Origin: Holtermannia corniformis
Lineage: Eukaryota > Basidiomycota > Tremellomycetes > Holtermanniales
DNA length: 64,000 nucleotides
NCBI GenBank assembly: GCA_001599935.1
Contig: BCIJ01000001.1
Location: forward strand, 1,646,766 to 1,710,765
Direction: 5' to 3'
The position numbers and the translations under genes are program-made. Below the pieces are notes generated by a model. It was not told where the DNA came from, made no database searches, and worked only from the letters and a program-made list of their open reading frames with translations. This document shows, in pieces, positions 50,587 to 61,925 of the stretch (positions are counted from its first letter, which is position 1; every line of letters starts with the position of its first letter).

Positions 50587-52455
50587 ATGCTCAATCCACG
50601 GTCGTTGCTTTCGGCCGCGCGCGCCATCCGGCCAACAACCGCCAGGCGCTTGGCCGTGCCAGCACGGACGCTAGTCACACGAAGTGACCCGCTCAAGGCC
50701 GCCGTGTCCGATCTCAACATCGAGATCCAGCAAGATGTCAAGCAGGACCCGGGACCACAGAGCGATGCCCACGAGGGTCAGCCGATTGCAGACCGATCGG
50801 AGGAAGGTCATGGTTAGTGGCGAGGGGGACGGAGCGAGCAGGTGGAGCTGACAGAGTGGATCAGAAATGTTTGGGTTCAAGTTGAACCCGGTGGCGACTA
50901 AAACCGGAGGACACGCAAAGAGCGAGGGACGGCCGATCTACCTAGATATGCAGGTGTGTTGAGCTCGATAGTCATCTAGCCGTGCTGATCAGCTCAGGCG
51001 ACGACACCGATGGACCCACGAGTGTTGGACGCTATGCTGCCGTTCTTCACGAATCAGTACGGTAATCCCCACTCGCGCACACATGCCTATGGCTGGGAAG
51101 CCGAGGCTGCCGTGACCAAAGCGCGGATCCACGCGGCCAAGTTGATCGGCGCGCAAGAAAAGGACGTGGTTTTCACCAGTGGAGCTACCGAGAGCAACAA
51201 CATGCTCGTCAAGGGTATCGCCAAGTTTTACGGCGCCAAGCGTCGGCATATCATCACCACCCAGACTGTGAGTCTGACAAACACTATGATTTCAACCGCT
51301 CACGTCATGCAGGAGCACAAGTGCGTGCTCGACTCATGCCGGTTCTTGTCGGAACAAGGGTTCGAGGTCACCTACCTTCCCGTCGAAACCAACGGCTTAA
51401 TCTCGCTCGATGCGCTCAAGGCCGCGCTCCGACCCGATACTTCGCTGGTATCAATCATGGCTGTCAACAACGAGATTGGCGTCATCCAGCCGATGCAGGA
51501 GATTGGCGCGCTGCTCAAAGCATACGCAAAGGAGAACAAGACGACCAAGGCCTTCTTCCACACCGATGCCGCTCAAGCAGTCGGCAAGATCCCCATCGAT
51601 GTCGAGGCCATGGGTATCGATGCGCTCAGCATGAGCGGTCATAAGATCTACGGACCAAAGGGGATCGGAGCCGCCTATGTACGGAGACGACCGAGGGTCA
51701 GGCTCGAGCCTTTGATCCACGGTGGTGGGCAGGAGCGTGGGCTGCGGAGCGGAACGGTGCCGGCGCCGTTGGTTGTTGGGTTTGGCGAGGCGTGCCGAGT
51801 GGCCGCAAATGAGATGGAGGTGAGTTGCGGTAGCAGCTAGAGAGGATGACGAAAACCGCGACACAAGTCGCTGTGACTGAGGCCGGGCGTACACTCGTCA
51901 GAGATACGCGCCGGCCAAGGACGTTGACACAGGGGTACCGACTCTCATGCTCAAACAGCTAGTTCAGCGCTAACGGCTCACAGGCAGACCACAAGCGTGT
52001 ATCACAACTAGCCGACCGGCTCATCAACGGGATCACGTCGCAGATTGACCACATTGTCCGAAATGGCGACCCAGCTGGCTACCCTGGCTGCGTCAACCTC
52101 TCATTCGCCTACGTAGAGGGCGAGTCGCTCCTCATGGCTTTGAAGGTATGTCTTAGCGCAACACGTTGCCTCACACCCGCTCACGCCACCCCCGTAGGAC
52201 ATCGCCCTGTCTTCCGGCTCAGCCTGCACGTCGGCTTCGCTCGAGCCATCCTATGTCCTCCGCGCACTCGGTGCCGCAGAAGACATGGCACACTCGTCGC
52301 TCCGCTTCGGGATCGGTAGGTTTACCACCGAAGCCGAAATCGACCTAGTGGTCGCGCGAATCGTCGGCACCGTCAACAAGCTGCGTGACATGAGCCCGCT
52401 GTGGGAGATGGTCCAGGAGGGGATTGATATCAACAGTATCGAATGGAGCCAGTGA
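50587..52455 (+). CDS. NFS1: NFS1, mitochondrial cysteine desulfurase
   Basis: NFS1 is a PLP enzyme that takes sulfur from cysteine for iron-sulfur cluster assembly and tRNA thiolation. Exons: 50587-50806, 50865-50953, 50998-51267, 51313-51819, 51984-52145 and 52198-52455 (501 residues). The Arg/Ala-rich start ([20 protein letters not shown]) is a mitochondrial targeting sequence. Core: [62 protein letters not shown], the PLP lysine in [12 protein letters not shown] (Lys304), [12 protein letters not shown], and the persulfide cysteine in [14 protein letters not shown] (Cys426). The intron at 51268-51312 has no stop, so it could be missed as coding. The exon 1 donor could also be at 50776; both keep frame. 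Intron 4 is 164 bases, longer than usual. Confidence 0.95.
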
Positions 52456-52781
52456 GTTGCGGGCGACTGTTCACGATGAGAAGGCGCTGACGACGCGAAG
52501 GCATTGAGGCGGATTTCGCAATTGGGGGTTGCTTTGTATCATGGCGAGGGGTTATGCAGCACTTGAACGCAGCAAGAAGTCGACGTTCCTTTCAACGTCG
52601 AGTCAGCATATCGAAATGCGGTCGAAGGCGCCGTAAGAGCGAAACATGAATGGATCGTCAGTCGGCCTTCACTATATAGCGCCTGCTGCCAAACGCAGTC
52701 GCCGCCCTACCATAAGAGCAAGCCTTTCCGAAGCACCGTCGCTTACTCGTTCTCTAGTGAAGTAAACTGTACACCCACGAC
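52456..52781. other. NFS1 3' flank and promoter of cysteine-rich gene 3
   Basis: Contains a perfect 8-bp hairpin TCGACGTT/AACGTCGA with a CCTTTC loop at 52580-52601, 125 bases after the NFS1 stop, and a TATATA box at 52673-52678 about 105 bases before the next ATG. Confidence 0.5.
52673..52678 (+). promoter_or_regulatory. TATA box of cysteine-rich gene 3
   Basis: TATATA, about 105 bases before the ATG at 52782. Confidence 0.45.
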
Positions 52782-53132
52782 ATGTCCTCGGCCCAGACCC
52801 CTGATCCCCACCAATACCAACTCTGCTACTACTGCGATAAGGAGATCATCGTAATGTTGGAAGGGGTTGGATACTGTGCCGAGGCGCGTCATAGCTCATT
52901 GCTCCGTGCGCGCGTCTTGAACCTGACTGTATGACAGCACAGAGATTTGTATCTGAAGCGTCCGGCCGAAGACTTGCGGCGCCAAGAAAGCACACAATGC
53001 CCCGATTGTTTCACGAACTTGCCAAAAGACTTCCCAACGTGCTTAAACCCCTCGTGCGTGGACAAACGAACAGAGCGTGAAAACATTGCTGCTGCTACAG
53101 CAACGGCCAGCAGCGGCCGCCGACGCCGTTAG
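52782..53132 (+). CDS. Cysteine-rich mini-protein, cluster member 3 (98 aa)
   Basis: Exons: 52782-52883 and 52938-53132. Module 1: QLCYYCDKEII...GVGYC with cysteines 15, 18 and 32, the same C-x2-C-x13-C spacing as members 1 and 2. Module 2: TQCPDCFTNLPKDFPTC...SC with 55, 58, 69 and 74. The C-terminus is basic (SSGRRRR). The 54-base intron must begin GC (GAG|GCGCGT) to fall two codons after the third cysteine in phase 0, as in all other members; this also keeps frame. A GT donor at 52888 would not join in frame to the same acceptor. No signal peptide. Function unknown; probably metal-binding. Confidence 0.8.
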
Positions 53133-53500
53133 GGGCTTGTGCCGACTTTGAAATCCTTGTCAACAATGACTCATGACGCCGATGCTACACTGAGCTCGCT
53201 TTGTGGCCCAAGCTCGAGTCTGGGCTTTGGCCGAGCCCAACGGTCTCACAGATCCACCGAGTAGTCCTTCTTGGGTCAATTCGTCAGCCAACTTACGCTC
53301 GGATAACGTCGGGAGTTTCCATCGCCGTCAAAGGGGTGCTGTACAATCGGTTATTGCCAGCGGTAACCAGAATCAGGTGAAGGGAGACACGACGGGAGCG
53401 CCAAGACTGATCTGATAACTAATTTCCCTCCTCTGCCTTCACCATAAGTGATATATACAGCACACTGATCCTAGCAGCTTAGTGTTCCATCATCTCCAAC
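53133..53500. promoter_or_regulatory. Gap with TATA box of cysteine-rich gene 4
   Basis: 368 bases, no gene recognised. TATATA at 53452-53457 lies about 45 bases before the ATG at 53501. Confidence 0.5.
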
Positions 53501-53854
53501 ATGTCTGCTGATTCCTTAAGCTTCGCAACATGCAGCAATGGCTGCACGGCAAAAGCTGTCCCGGGGTCTGGTAGACACGGCAACCTGCTTTATCCCATCT
53601 GCGCCAATGTAAGCGGATCGTAGACAAGCTTTGTTGACGAGTTACTAATTACGCAGTGTATAAACAAGGAACTTCTAGCAGAGGCGCAAGAGCGTGCACG
53701 TGCTTGGAGTAGGTCCACGTATGAATGTTCCGGCTGCCAATCCACCTTGATAGCTGGGTTTCCCTGTATGGGGCCGACTTGCCCACAGTCCTCTGCATAT
53801 ACCCAGGGGTCAGAGCTCATTCGACTATGGAACAGAGGGGGCAACACTGCGTGA
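53501..53854 (+). CDS. Cysteine-rich mini-protein, cluster member 4 (101 aa)
   Basis: Exons: 53501-53608 and 53657-53854, with a 48-base phase-0 intron two codons after the third cysteine. Module 1: TCSNGCTAK...YPIC (cysteines 11, 15, 34); an extra cysteine (37) opens exon 2. Module 2: YECSGCQSTLIAGFPCMGPTC (60, 63, 73, 78, given here as a motif of the module). It resembles member 5 most in module 2 (E-C-x-G-C ... I-A-x-G-x-P-C). No signal peptide or membrane helix. Function unknown. Confidence 0.85.
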
Positions 53855-54115
53855 GTCGGAAATGTCAGCACACGACAGAAAGAGGTTCAAGGCGGCGAAC
53901 ATGGCGTATCGGGCTTCTCTGCAGACTGTTCCACATGCAACGTTTTGCATGGTATATCTTCAAACTCGCATCAGACGACGGATGTGGAACGTATCGGAGT
54001 AAAGCCACCTAATCAGAAGGGACTCTATTGCGCGCACGTCGACGTTTCCCGCCTCATCGATCGCCACCCAAAACCTCCCTTTACGGCCGGATCAGGCCAC
54101 TTCCCACACCCATGG

Positions 54116-54446
54116 TTAGCTCGGCTGGCGTCGTGTCGAAGGGGATCCCGCCCACCCGCACCGGCAGACACGTGATGCATGACGCAAGACGTGGCTCCAA
54201 CAGGCCATAAAGTACAACTCGTAGGCGACTGAAACGGAGCGCAGACAAAGAGGAGGAAGAAGGGGAGGATGGCGGGTGAGCCTTGAGCTTGCAGCCGCCC
54301 TCGATGATGGCGAAAAGACGGTTGAGCCAATCTCGAAACCGTCCCTTTGGCAATTCTGGCGAAACTGCCAGAAATGCCAAAAGACGGAGGCGGCTAGCAA
54401 GCTCCTAGCGCCTCGCTAACACATGCTCTCACCGTCCATCACTCCT
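54116..54446 (-). mobile_element. Dispersed repeat, copy B (~331 bp)
   Basis: Inverted near-copy of 42642-42968. Both copies contain the same conserved stretches (for example CATGTGTTAGCGAGGCGCTA and CACGTGATGCATGACGCA). The flanking bases beyond AGGAGTGATGG and GAGCTAA differ, which defines the element ends. Seen directly; the class of element is unknown. Confidence 0.75.
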
Positions 54447-54588
54447 GCATCATCCTTTAGAGCGTGGGCGGACCGATTCGTGTACATCTCTTTTCGAAGG
54501 CCAAGACTCATCTACCAAATTGCCCTGCAATTTCGTCTCGCACTGAAGCGGAGGTAAGCAGGCCAAGCGCATGGTCCTTCTCTATGCA

Positions 54589-54614
54589 GTACCTCGAAGG
54601 CCTTTGCGAGGTAC
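54589..54614. promoter_or_regulatory. Palindrome next to the TATA-like box of gene 5
   Basis: GTACCTCG (54589-54596) and CGAGGTAC (54607-54614) are perfect inverted repeats around a 10-base centre that is itself partly palindromic (AAGGCCTT). It abuts CATAAAA, so it could be an operator-like site for a dimeric regulator; inferred only from form and position. Confidence 0.4.
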
Positions 54615-54657
54615 ATAAAAACGAGACGATCGTGCGTGGATCGCGTAGTCACGTAGA

Positions 54658-55109
54658 ATGAACGAGCCCCCCGTTCACTCGCAGATCCACTGCGCTGATC
54701 CTACTTGCACAAATGTCAAAACCCTAGATGTAAACAACACAGCGGACTGGCCTGGGCCGCATTGGTATTGTTTCAGGGTATGCGGAACGACTCTCCGCTG
54801 AAGTATCACTGACGTCGCACATAGCATCAGCCGGGTACCAGTGTAGCCGAAGCTACCGCAAGAAGGATGGCAGGCTCTTGGGAGTGTCCTGGTTGTCACA
54901 ACTGGATCGCCCGGGGCTACCCATGCTGCACTCATGATTGTCCGCAACAAGGCGTCAAGGGAAACATCGAGTATTACACTTGGCAACTGGCAGAAAGTGC
55001 ACCGGGGACGTCAGAACCCACTAGAAAGCAAGGCGGCTCGAGATCCAAAGGTAGATCCGGTCAGTCGGGTGCGGAGAAATTCATGCGGTATACAGTGGGC
55101 GATCATTGA
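54658..55109 (+). CDS. Cysteine-rich mini-protein, cluster member 5 (134 aa)
   Basis: Exons: 54658-54777 and 54825-55109, with a 47-base phase-0 intron two codons after the third cysteine. Module 1: IHCADPTCTNV...PHWYC (cysteines 12, 17, 38). Module 2: WECPGCHNWIARGYPC and CTHDC (61, 64, 74/75, 79). It has a longer tail than the others: GNIEYYTWQLAES, then a Gly/Ser/Arg/Lys-rich stretch (KQGGSRSKGRSGQSG) and FMRYTVGDH. No signal peptide. The basic tail would suit nucleic-acid contact, but that is speculation. Function unknown. Confidence 0.85.
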
Positions 55110-55295
55110 AGACTTGGGAGAGTGCAGCGCAAGCTTGAATCACTAGGACTAGTACCGAGCTGCGACGGATCCAGACATGCATAAGTACAGAGCAAGTTCC
55201 CCGCCCTCACACGGGCCATCGTGCCCAACGTACATGGCTCTATCGTCGCTCGCTAGACCAAGTCAGTCGACCACCACCAGGTCAGCAGATAAAAC

Positions 55296-57802
55296 TCACT
55301 TTTTGCCGCTGCCACGCTTGCCGGCCAGCATCCACTGCGACAGTCGTCAGCGTCTGATACGAAAAGGGGCAGGGCAGACTGACCTTTGGCATGGTGATAG
55401 GAACATGTCGGTCCGACTCTGAGGCCTTTGCGAGACGGTTTGGCAACCGTTGAGCAAACTTGCGGAGCTTGATCGCCTTTTCGGATTGCTGGCAAGCGTA
55501 AGCGACAAAGAGATGAAGTGAGAGCAGACGACATACCGCATCGGTGGCCATACCGACAAACTGCCTGTTCCTGCCCGGGGTCCGGTTGACCATGCGACCC
55601 TCGACGGTCCCCCTGCCGTCGCGTTTGGCGACGGGCGCCTCGTCGTCCATGTCGACATCCATGCCGTCTGCTTCGCCTCCGGCGGCCTGCGCCTCGTCCC
55701 ACTGCTTCTGCTTCTGCTCGACGAGCCGCTTGGCACGTTTCTCGATGACGGTGGGGTCCATGCCTGCGGCACGGATACCTTTTGTGAGGTCCGTGAGGGC
55801 AAGGTGACGTTGCTTGCGCGGGATGATCGGTCGGTTTTTTAGCGTGTTCTTGTTTTGCGACACCTTTTTCATCACCGCCTTCTTGGTCCGGACCTGCTCT
55901 GCCGCCTCGCGCAGCTCCTCTTCCTCCGAGTCGAGCTTTTGCCCATTAGCTCACTGCTAGCGACCCGCTCCATTACTTACAATCTCCTCCGGGTCGCTGT
56001 CGTAGAAGCCCTCGGCCTCGAGCTTCTCCTCCTCACGCTCAAGAGCGTCAAGACGCTCTGCAATGTCGGGATCAATGAAATCGGCCACGTTCTTGCCGTT
56101 GAGTAACTCTGGGATGATGTCGTGGTTCCACTCGGGGTTGGCGAGCAAGTAGTTCTCTGCGTTGGGTCAGTCACAGCTTGCACACAAGCAAACTCGACTC
56201 ACTCTTGAGGTCAGTCGTGTAGATGCCCTTGCCCTCCATTTCGACCTCGTCATCACGCTCGACGCGCCTCCGGTTCTCGTCCGTCTTATCATACTTGACC
56301 CTGCCTGCCACAGCTGCCGGGATGAAGGCTGGGCGCTCGACATTGTCACGAGCCTTTGGCACCGCGACGTGAATCTTGTTGGCGACCATCTCGATTCGGT
56401 TCCCCTTGAGCTTTTGCTCGACACGGTGCGCAAGCAAGGCGTCGCACGCCGTCGAGCGAACATCCATCACGCCCTCCTCGGTGTACGTTGAAGCCTGGAC
56501 GACGGTCACCTGCTCGCCGTTGATGATCTCATCTACGAGCGCGCGGTTCTCGGGGTCGAGGTCGTCGAGCCGGCAGACGTCAATCTTGTTGAGGACGAGC
56601 ACGGTCGGCTTGCCGGCGAACAGGGGCTTGATCGAGTGGAAGAGCTTGCACTGGGCCTCGATCGTGTAGCCACACTGCTCCGAGAGGTCCATGAAGTAGA
56701 GGACGGCCGAGCGCAAGTGAGCGAGCGCCGTGATCGACTGCATCTCGATCGTGTTCATCTCCTCGAGGGGGTGGTCGAGCACGCCGGGCGTGTCAATCAC
56801 CTGCCAGCGCAGGTACTTGTAGTCCATGTGACCGACAAACAGGGATTTGGTTGTGAACGCGTACTACGGATCTCAGTTGTGCAGATAGAGATCACACACA
56901 AAACCTACAGGCTGGACATCAACATCGGCACGGGTAATCTTGTTAATGAAACTACTCTTGCCGACGTTGGGGTAGCCACATATGAGCAGTGTTCGGGTGT
57001 TGGGGTCGATTGCCGGCAAACGGCTAATGTGCTGTCGAACCTGCTCGAGGTACGCCAACGGGTCCTTTTGCCGCCGCATGAGGGTCGCCATACGACCCAT
57101 GGCCGCCTTCTTGAGCTGCTTGCAGCGGTAGAGCGAGTCACCAAACTTGAGTAGGCGCACATAGTCCTTTGCGACCTGGGAGATGAGGTGGCGACAAGTG
57201 TTGAGCTGGCCGAGCGCGAGCTTGTAGTGGTTCTTGTCGTAGAGGACATTCAGCAAGGATGACAAAAAAGGGTGCAGGTTCTGCGCGGTGTCAAGGTGTG
57301 AGCCAACTGTGAAGAGGCAGACTGACGTCGAGAATGGGGAATTCAGAAAGGATAGCGCCGAGCTTTTGGTCAAAAGTGTCTTGGGTGAACTTGACCTTGC
57401 GCATGTAGACTAGAAACGTCAGTACGAACGTAGCGATCGCGGTTGTAACTCTGCTTACAGTTTCTGATACGCGAGATCTTGAACTGAAAGCGGTGGATTG
57501 TTAGTCATGCTCGATCAAGCGCGCTACCAGCTCACGTTCTTGTGGATCTACAATAGCAATCAGCAGGGATCACCACCCTTTACGCATATCAACATACCAC
57601 CGTCGGAGTCTTCCTCTGCGTCGAAGACAAGCTATGACCCGTCAAACCAGCCTCTCATTCTTGGAGACGCAAACTCACACGCTGGCACAACCGTCAGCCG
57701 TCACTCTGTCTTTTCGCTTCGCCGACCGACTCACATGTCACAGAAGTCGGATGCCGTTGGCACCGGAGCGATCCTGCCCAGTCCTGCTGCTGCCGTGGTC
57801 AT
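55296..57802 (-). CDS. NOG1: NOG1, nucleolar GTPase of 60S assembly
   Basis: NOG1 is an Obg-type GTPase that inserts into the tunnel and peptidyl-transferase region of pre-60S particles. Exons in coding order: 57735-57802, 57679-57681, 57598-57631, 57536-57547, 57459-57483, 57327-57409, 56909-57280, 56203-56863, 55981-56156, 55537-55935, 55384-55488 and 55296-55334 (658 residues). The N-terminus rebuilds [40 protein letters not shown] and [10 protein letters not shown]. GTPase motifs: GYPNVGKSS (P-loop), DTPG in [16 protein letters not shown], and NKID. Typical C-terminal blocks are [38 protein letters not shown] and the end AGKRGSGKK. Oddities: a 3-base exon (CGT) and a 12-base exon near the 5' end; without the 3-base exon the frame holds but the conserved Val of DIVLS is lost. 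Divergent from DEF1. Confidence 0.95.
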
Positions 57803-58406
57803 GATGGCTGATAATCTCTGACCGCGTTGGTGCTGCTCTCAACTGGCTTGTGCGGCAAAATAATCCTTACGGCGATCACGTGCAGAAAACTTGAGTGGCA
57901 AATCAGACTAGTAATGTGGCGCGACCGTCAGAGAGTTACTGATCCAAGCGGTAGATTGCGCGCATGTTTGTTGGCATAGTCTCAAGGTCTCCGCCGTGTA
58001 TTCTGTTGGTGCTACTGACTACATGGTGCTAAGACGAAGGCTACATTCTGCCCAATACAGCCCGTCAAAGGAAGAACGCCGCCGGTTTGAGACGGCTAGC
58101 GCTGCAAGTCATCACAAGTACAGGTATAACGATGCGTCACCTGAGATCCAACAGAGATAGCCAGACTAGCACGATAGATCTGCATGCATGTAGCTACGAC
58201 CCCTTCGAGCTCGCACCCGCTCGAAGGGGTCTTCGGCGTTTCTCGGCGTTTTCCTCGCGGCGAGGGTTTGGCAAGGTGACTCTAAGCCATCACCAGCCCA
58301 TTGCGTCTTCTCAGTCTCGTATCCCCTTGACCCATCTTCGCCTCGTACAGTCACATCCTCGTCAGCAAGCAGGCAGAAGGATCAGCAGGATCAAGCACAG
58401 AGTCCA
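57803..58406. promoter_or_regulatory. Divergent upstream region of NOG1 and DEF1
   Basis: 604 bases with no gene recognised; contains the long perfect hairpin at 58198-58231. Confidence 0.5.
58198..58231 (+). promoter_or_regulatory. Perfect 13-bp hairpin upstream of DEF1
   Basis: Arms GACCCCTTCGAGC (58198-58210) and GCTCGAAGGGGTC (58219-58231) are exact reverse complements around the loop TCGCACCC. It lies 176 bases before the DEF1 ATG, either in the promoter or in the 5' leader. Confidence 0.6.
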
Positions 58407-61400
58407 ATGGCGGAGCAAGGCGACCTCGCGGTCAAGTACCGTGCCCAACTTGGCCAGCTCAAGGCCATCTTTCCAGAGTGGGACGAGAGCGATCTCGTCT
58501 ACACGCTCAATGATGCAAAGGGGAGCGTAGAGGAGGCGGCAGTGTTGATCACCGAGGGTGAGTTCTGTCAGGTCTGGTGCGACTTGGAGAACAATGGGCA
58601 AGCTCGACCGAGGCAAATGATGCCTTGGTGTCGATCACTGCGATGCGTGTATGAACGCGTCGCTCTTGGTTGTCAGTGCTCCTGCTTCCAAGCCAAGTCC
58701 CGGGGATCTCGGTTGCTTGTCTTTCACTGCACCGTCTCGCGGATTTCATCTTGGCGACCACATGGATTGCTTGGCCTGCGCTTCGCCCATTCAATCTTAC
58801 CTTGTCGAATACGCGCATACTGATGATACTCAGGCCGAGCTTCGCAGTTCACCCAAGCTACACGCAAGTCAAAGAAGCAGGTTCAAGGCGGTCCAAAGTC
58901 GCGAGCGGCGACCAACGGCAACGCCGATTCCGGAGGTTGGGATCAGGTTCAAGACCGGTCTAACGGGTTCAGCGGCCGAGGTGGACGTGGGGGCCGCGGT
59001 GGTCGAGGCGGTGGTCAGTCTACAGTGTCGTGTATCCGTCGCTACTTGGACTGATGCGTGTCACAGAGCCATTCCGGGGCGGTCGTGGTGGTCGTGGTGG
59101 ACGAGGTGGTCGCGGTGGCTTCCACGGCGATGTTGCCGGTCCCAAGAAGGCGGCGCCAAAGGCTGAGAGCTCGGAACAAGCTGCCGCTGCATGGCCAACG
59201 TCGACGGCAACGGATGCTGCCGGCTGGGCTGACCAAGTTGCCGATGCGTCGGCTGCTGCTGATGGTGGCTGGGGCGAAGATGCCGCTCCGGTCGCGCCAG
59301 AGCCAACCAAGCAAGACGAATTCGCGGCAGCTGGCGGTTGGGGCGATGCACCGGCTGCGATCGAGAAAGAGAAGGCGGCCAAGGCCCCCGACGCGTTGGC
59401 CCAGAGCTCCGTGCCCGCACCACCCAAGGAGACTCCTGCGCCGGTACCAGCGGCCAAGGCTGTCCGAACTTGGGCTCAAATCGCCAAGTGAGTGGTTGCC
59501 GTCTGACTTGCGTGAGAAAACTGATAGCGATAGACCCGCTGAAAAGCCAAAGCCACCACCGGCTTCGGTTCAGCCGCCACCTGTTCCCGAGGCCATTACG
59601 ACCGATGAGCCTGTTGCGCAAGCCGAGGCCCCGACTGCATGGGACGTGACGGCCGGCGACGATGCCAAGACGACGGCGCCAGAGCCATCATGGACCGAGG
59701 CCGCCGAATCAACCGTCGCTGACGAGCAAGAGGCTGCGCTCGTGACGACCGACGAGCCCACGACCGAGGCTCTCGAGGAGACGGTCGCCGAGATCGCCTG
59801 GACTGAAGACCCAGCTGTGGCATCTGCCGAGTCGTGGGAGGCCGCCAAAGCAGAAGAGGCCGCCGTGGCTGCACCAGAGCCAGTCGCTGCCGAGCCAACC
59901 CCAGCGCCAGTTGCGTACACTGGCCCTCCCGGCTTCAACATTGCAAAGACTCAGGCTCAACCACGGACATCGTCCCGTGGTGCCAATCGGTTCCGTCAGG
60001 ACGGCGAGGCTGTCGTCCTGCCAGCTCAAGCGCAAGCCAACATTGACCGGCTCGGCATGCAATTTGGTAGCCTCAACTTTGGCGTTGACGGCGAGGCCGA
60101 GACGAGCCTTGCGCAAGAGACGTTTGCAGAGACGGCGGCTGTGCCTCAGGCTCAGCAGACTCCTGTGCAAGCTCAAGCCGCGCCCAAGCCGCAACCGCCG
60201 ACGCCACAACACGTCCAACCGGCTGCTGCGTCGCCGGCCGCACCCGTGGCCTCCAGCCTCGACTTCTACCAGCAATCGCAGTCTCAGCAACCCCAAAACC
60301 AACAGCAACAGCAGCAGGCCCAGCAACCCCAGCAGCAACAACAGCAACCCCAGCAAAATCTCTACCAGCCGCCGCAGCCATACCAGCAGCAACCCCAACC
60401 GCCACAACACGCTCAGGGCGAGCAGCAACATCAACAACATAACAACTTTTTCCGCCAGCAAGAGTACTACAACCCGCTTGCACACCAGCAAGAGGGCGCT
60501 CAGCAGCCTCAGGCGCAGCAGCAGCCACAACAGCAGGCGAGCAGCCCCTACGGCGCGTTTGGCGGTATTGGCTCGCACCAGCCCCACGGCGCTTTCGGCC
60601 AGCCTGCGCAACACCAGCCTCATGCGCCTTCGACCGAGTTTTCGCCTTATGGTGATTCGCAGCGGGTGAGTTGTCGCAAGCGGCATCTGACAGGGCTGAC
60701 ACGTTTTCAGAACCTCTACGACTCGTACGCTGCGAGCGGCTACCCGCGCCCAGGGGACGACCAAAAGCAATCGACCCCTCAGGCGCAAGCTTCGGCTCCT
60801 CAGGCGGCCCAGAGCCAGCTCCAACAGCCTCTGCCTCACCAGCAGAGCGGCTACTACTCGCAAATGTCTAACATGGGCTATTACCCGGCCGCTCCTTACA
60901 ACCCGTACTTCCAATGTGAGTCTCGTCCGCAGAACGACCTTGTATCAACTAACTTCGGACAGACGGGCAAGGGCCAAACCCCGGGTTCCAGCAATACTAT
61001 CCCATGCAGGGCAACCGCGCGCCATACGGTCAACCTGCGCCTCAAGCGCCTCCACCTCCGGCGGCCAAGCCTGTGCAGCCACCCACGCACTCGCCCTACG
61101 GCGCTCAGCCGAGCTTCCCTGCTTCGACTGGGTTCGAGGACCAGAGCTTTGGTTTGCGCAGCTATGACAACAAGCCGCAGCCGGGCGCCACTCAGCCGCT
61201 CCAGCAGACATACGGTCAGACTGGCGGTCTCCACAACTTCCTCGGCGTCAACACACCGCCCGTCTCATCGGCGAGCTCGCAGGCGTCGAGCCGCCCCGGC
61301 CAAGTCGCGACGCCAGACGACGCCTACAAGGCGCCCGCGGCTGCCGGCGCTGCTAGTCGCGTCCCGCCCGCTGCCCCTCAAGCGCAAGCCCAGGCGCAGC

Positions 61401-61513
61401 AACCCCAATACTCGTCCTACTACGGCGGGTACCCCGGCCAAAACCAAAACGACTGGTCACAGTACGGTCAGCAGCAGTACGGCAACTCGCGCCAGGGCCA
61501 GTACTGGCAGTAG
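58407..61513 (+). CDS. DEF1: DEF1-like protein: CUE domain, RGG box and Gln-rich tail
   Basis: Yeast Def1 promotes ubiquitination and removal of stalled RNA polymerase II. Exons: 58407-58557, 58834-59013, 59067-59487, 59534-60665, 60711-60915 and 60963-61513 (879 residues). The N-terminal CUE domain reads LGQLKAIFPEWDESDLVYTL, NDAKGSVEEAAVLITEG, followed by RASQFTQATRKSKKQ as in Def1. A Gly/Arg repeat (GGRGGRGG) follows, then acidic Ala/Glu-rich sequence with a conserved-looking WAQIAKP, GPPGFNIAKTQ and a Gln/Pro/Tyr-rich C-terminus with long QQ runs. Yeast Def1 has the same CUE plus Gln-rich layout, but the RGG box is not something I recall there. Intron 1 is 276 bases, much longer than the others. 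The intron at 60666-60710 is free of stops and could be retained. Divergent from NOG1. Confidence 0.85.
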
Positions 61514-61925
61514 TTATGGACGCCCTCCTCCCGCTCGCACCGCGCTCTTGAACCCGACATGCCGTGCTGCAAGCGCAAACCAATGAAAATACTGTTGCAT
61601 CTCTGTCGGATCCGGGTCGCAGTCTAGCCTATGCACGTTGCTTTGGATCCACTGGACAATGGAAGGGTGCCATGCGGAAGGTGAATGTGCCACACACCGC
61701 CTTGGCCGGCGGCTGGCTCGTTGCAGCCCATCAACCGCACCGTCGTCGTCCACCGCAACGACGACTTGACGAAAACACGCACGACAGGGCACACGCCATA
61801 ATCTCATTGTATATCTAGGCTAGAGAAGGGACTGCATAGGGGAGAAAAAGACATCGGCGGCGATCAAAAGACAAAAGTGCACCGCCCCGAATCCGTGAAC
61901 TGTACTTGAACGACCAGGCGTGATC
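61514..61925. other. Intergenic between DEF1 and the Rho GTPase
   Basis: 412 bases, no gene or repeat recognised. Confidence 0.5.

Larger units (their letters stand above)
53855..54657. other. Gap with dispersed repeat copy B and promoter of gene 5
   Basis: No intact gene. Holds repeat copy B (54116-54446), a perfect palindromic stem (54589-54614) and CATAAAA at 54614-54620 about 40 bases before the ATG at 54658. Confidence 0.6.

Noticed and set aside
59709..60914. 401-codon minus-strand open frame opposite DEF1
   Set aside because: Leu/Arg-rich reading of a Gln/Ala/Pro-rich exon on the other strand, a typical low-complexity artefact.
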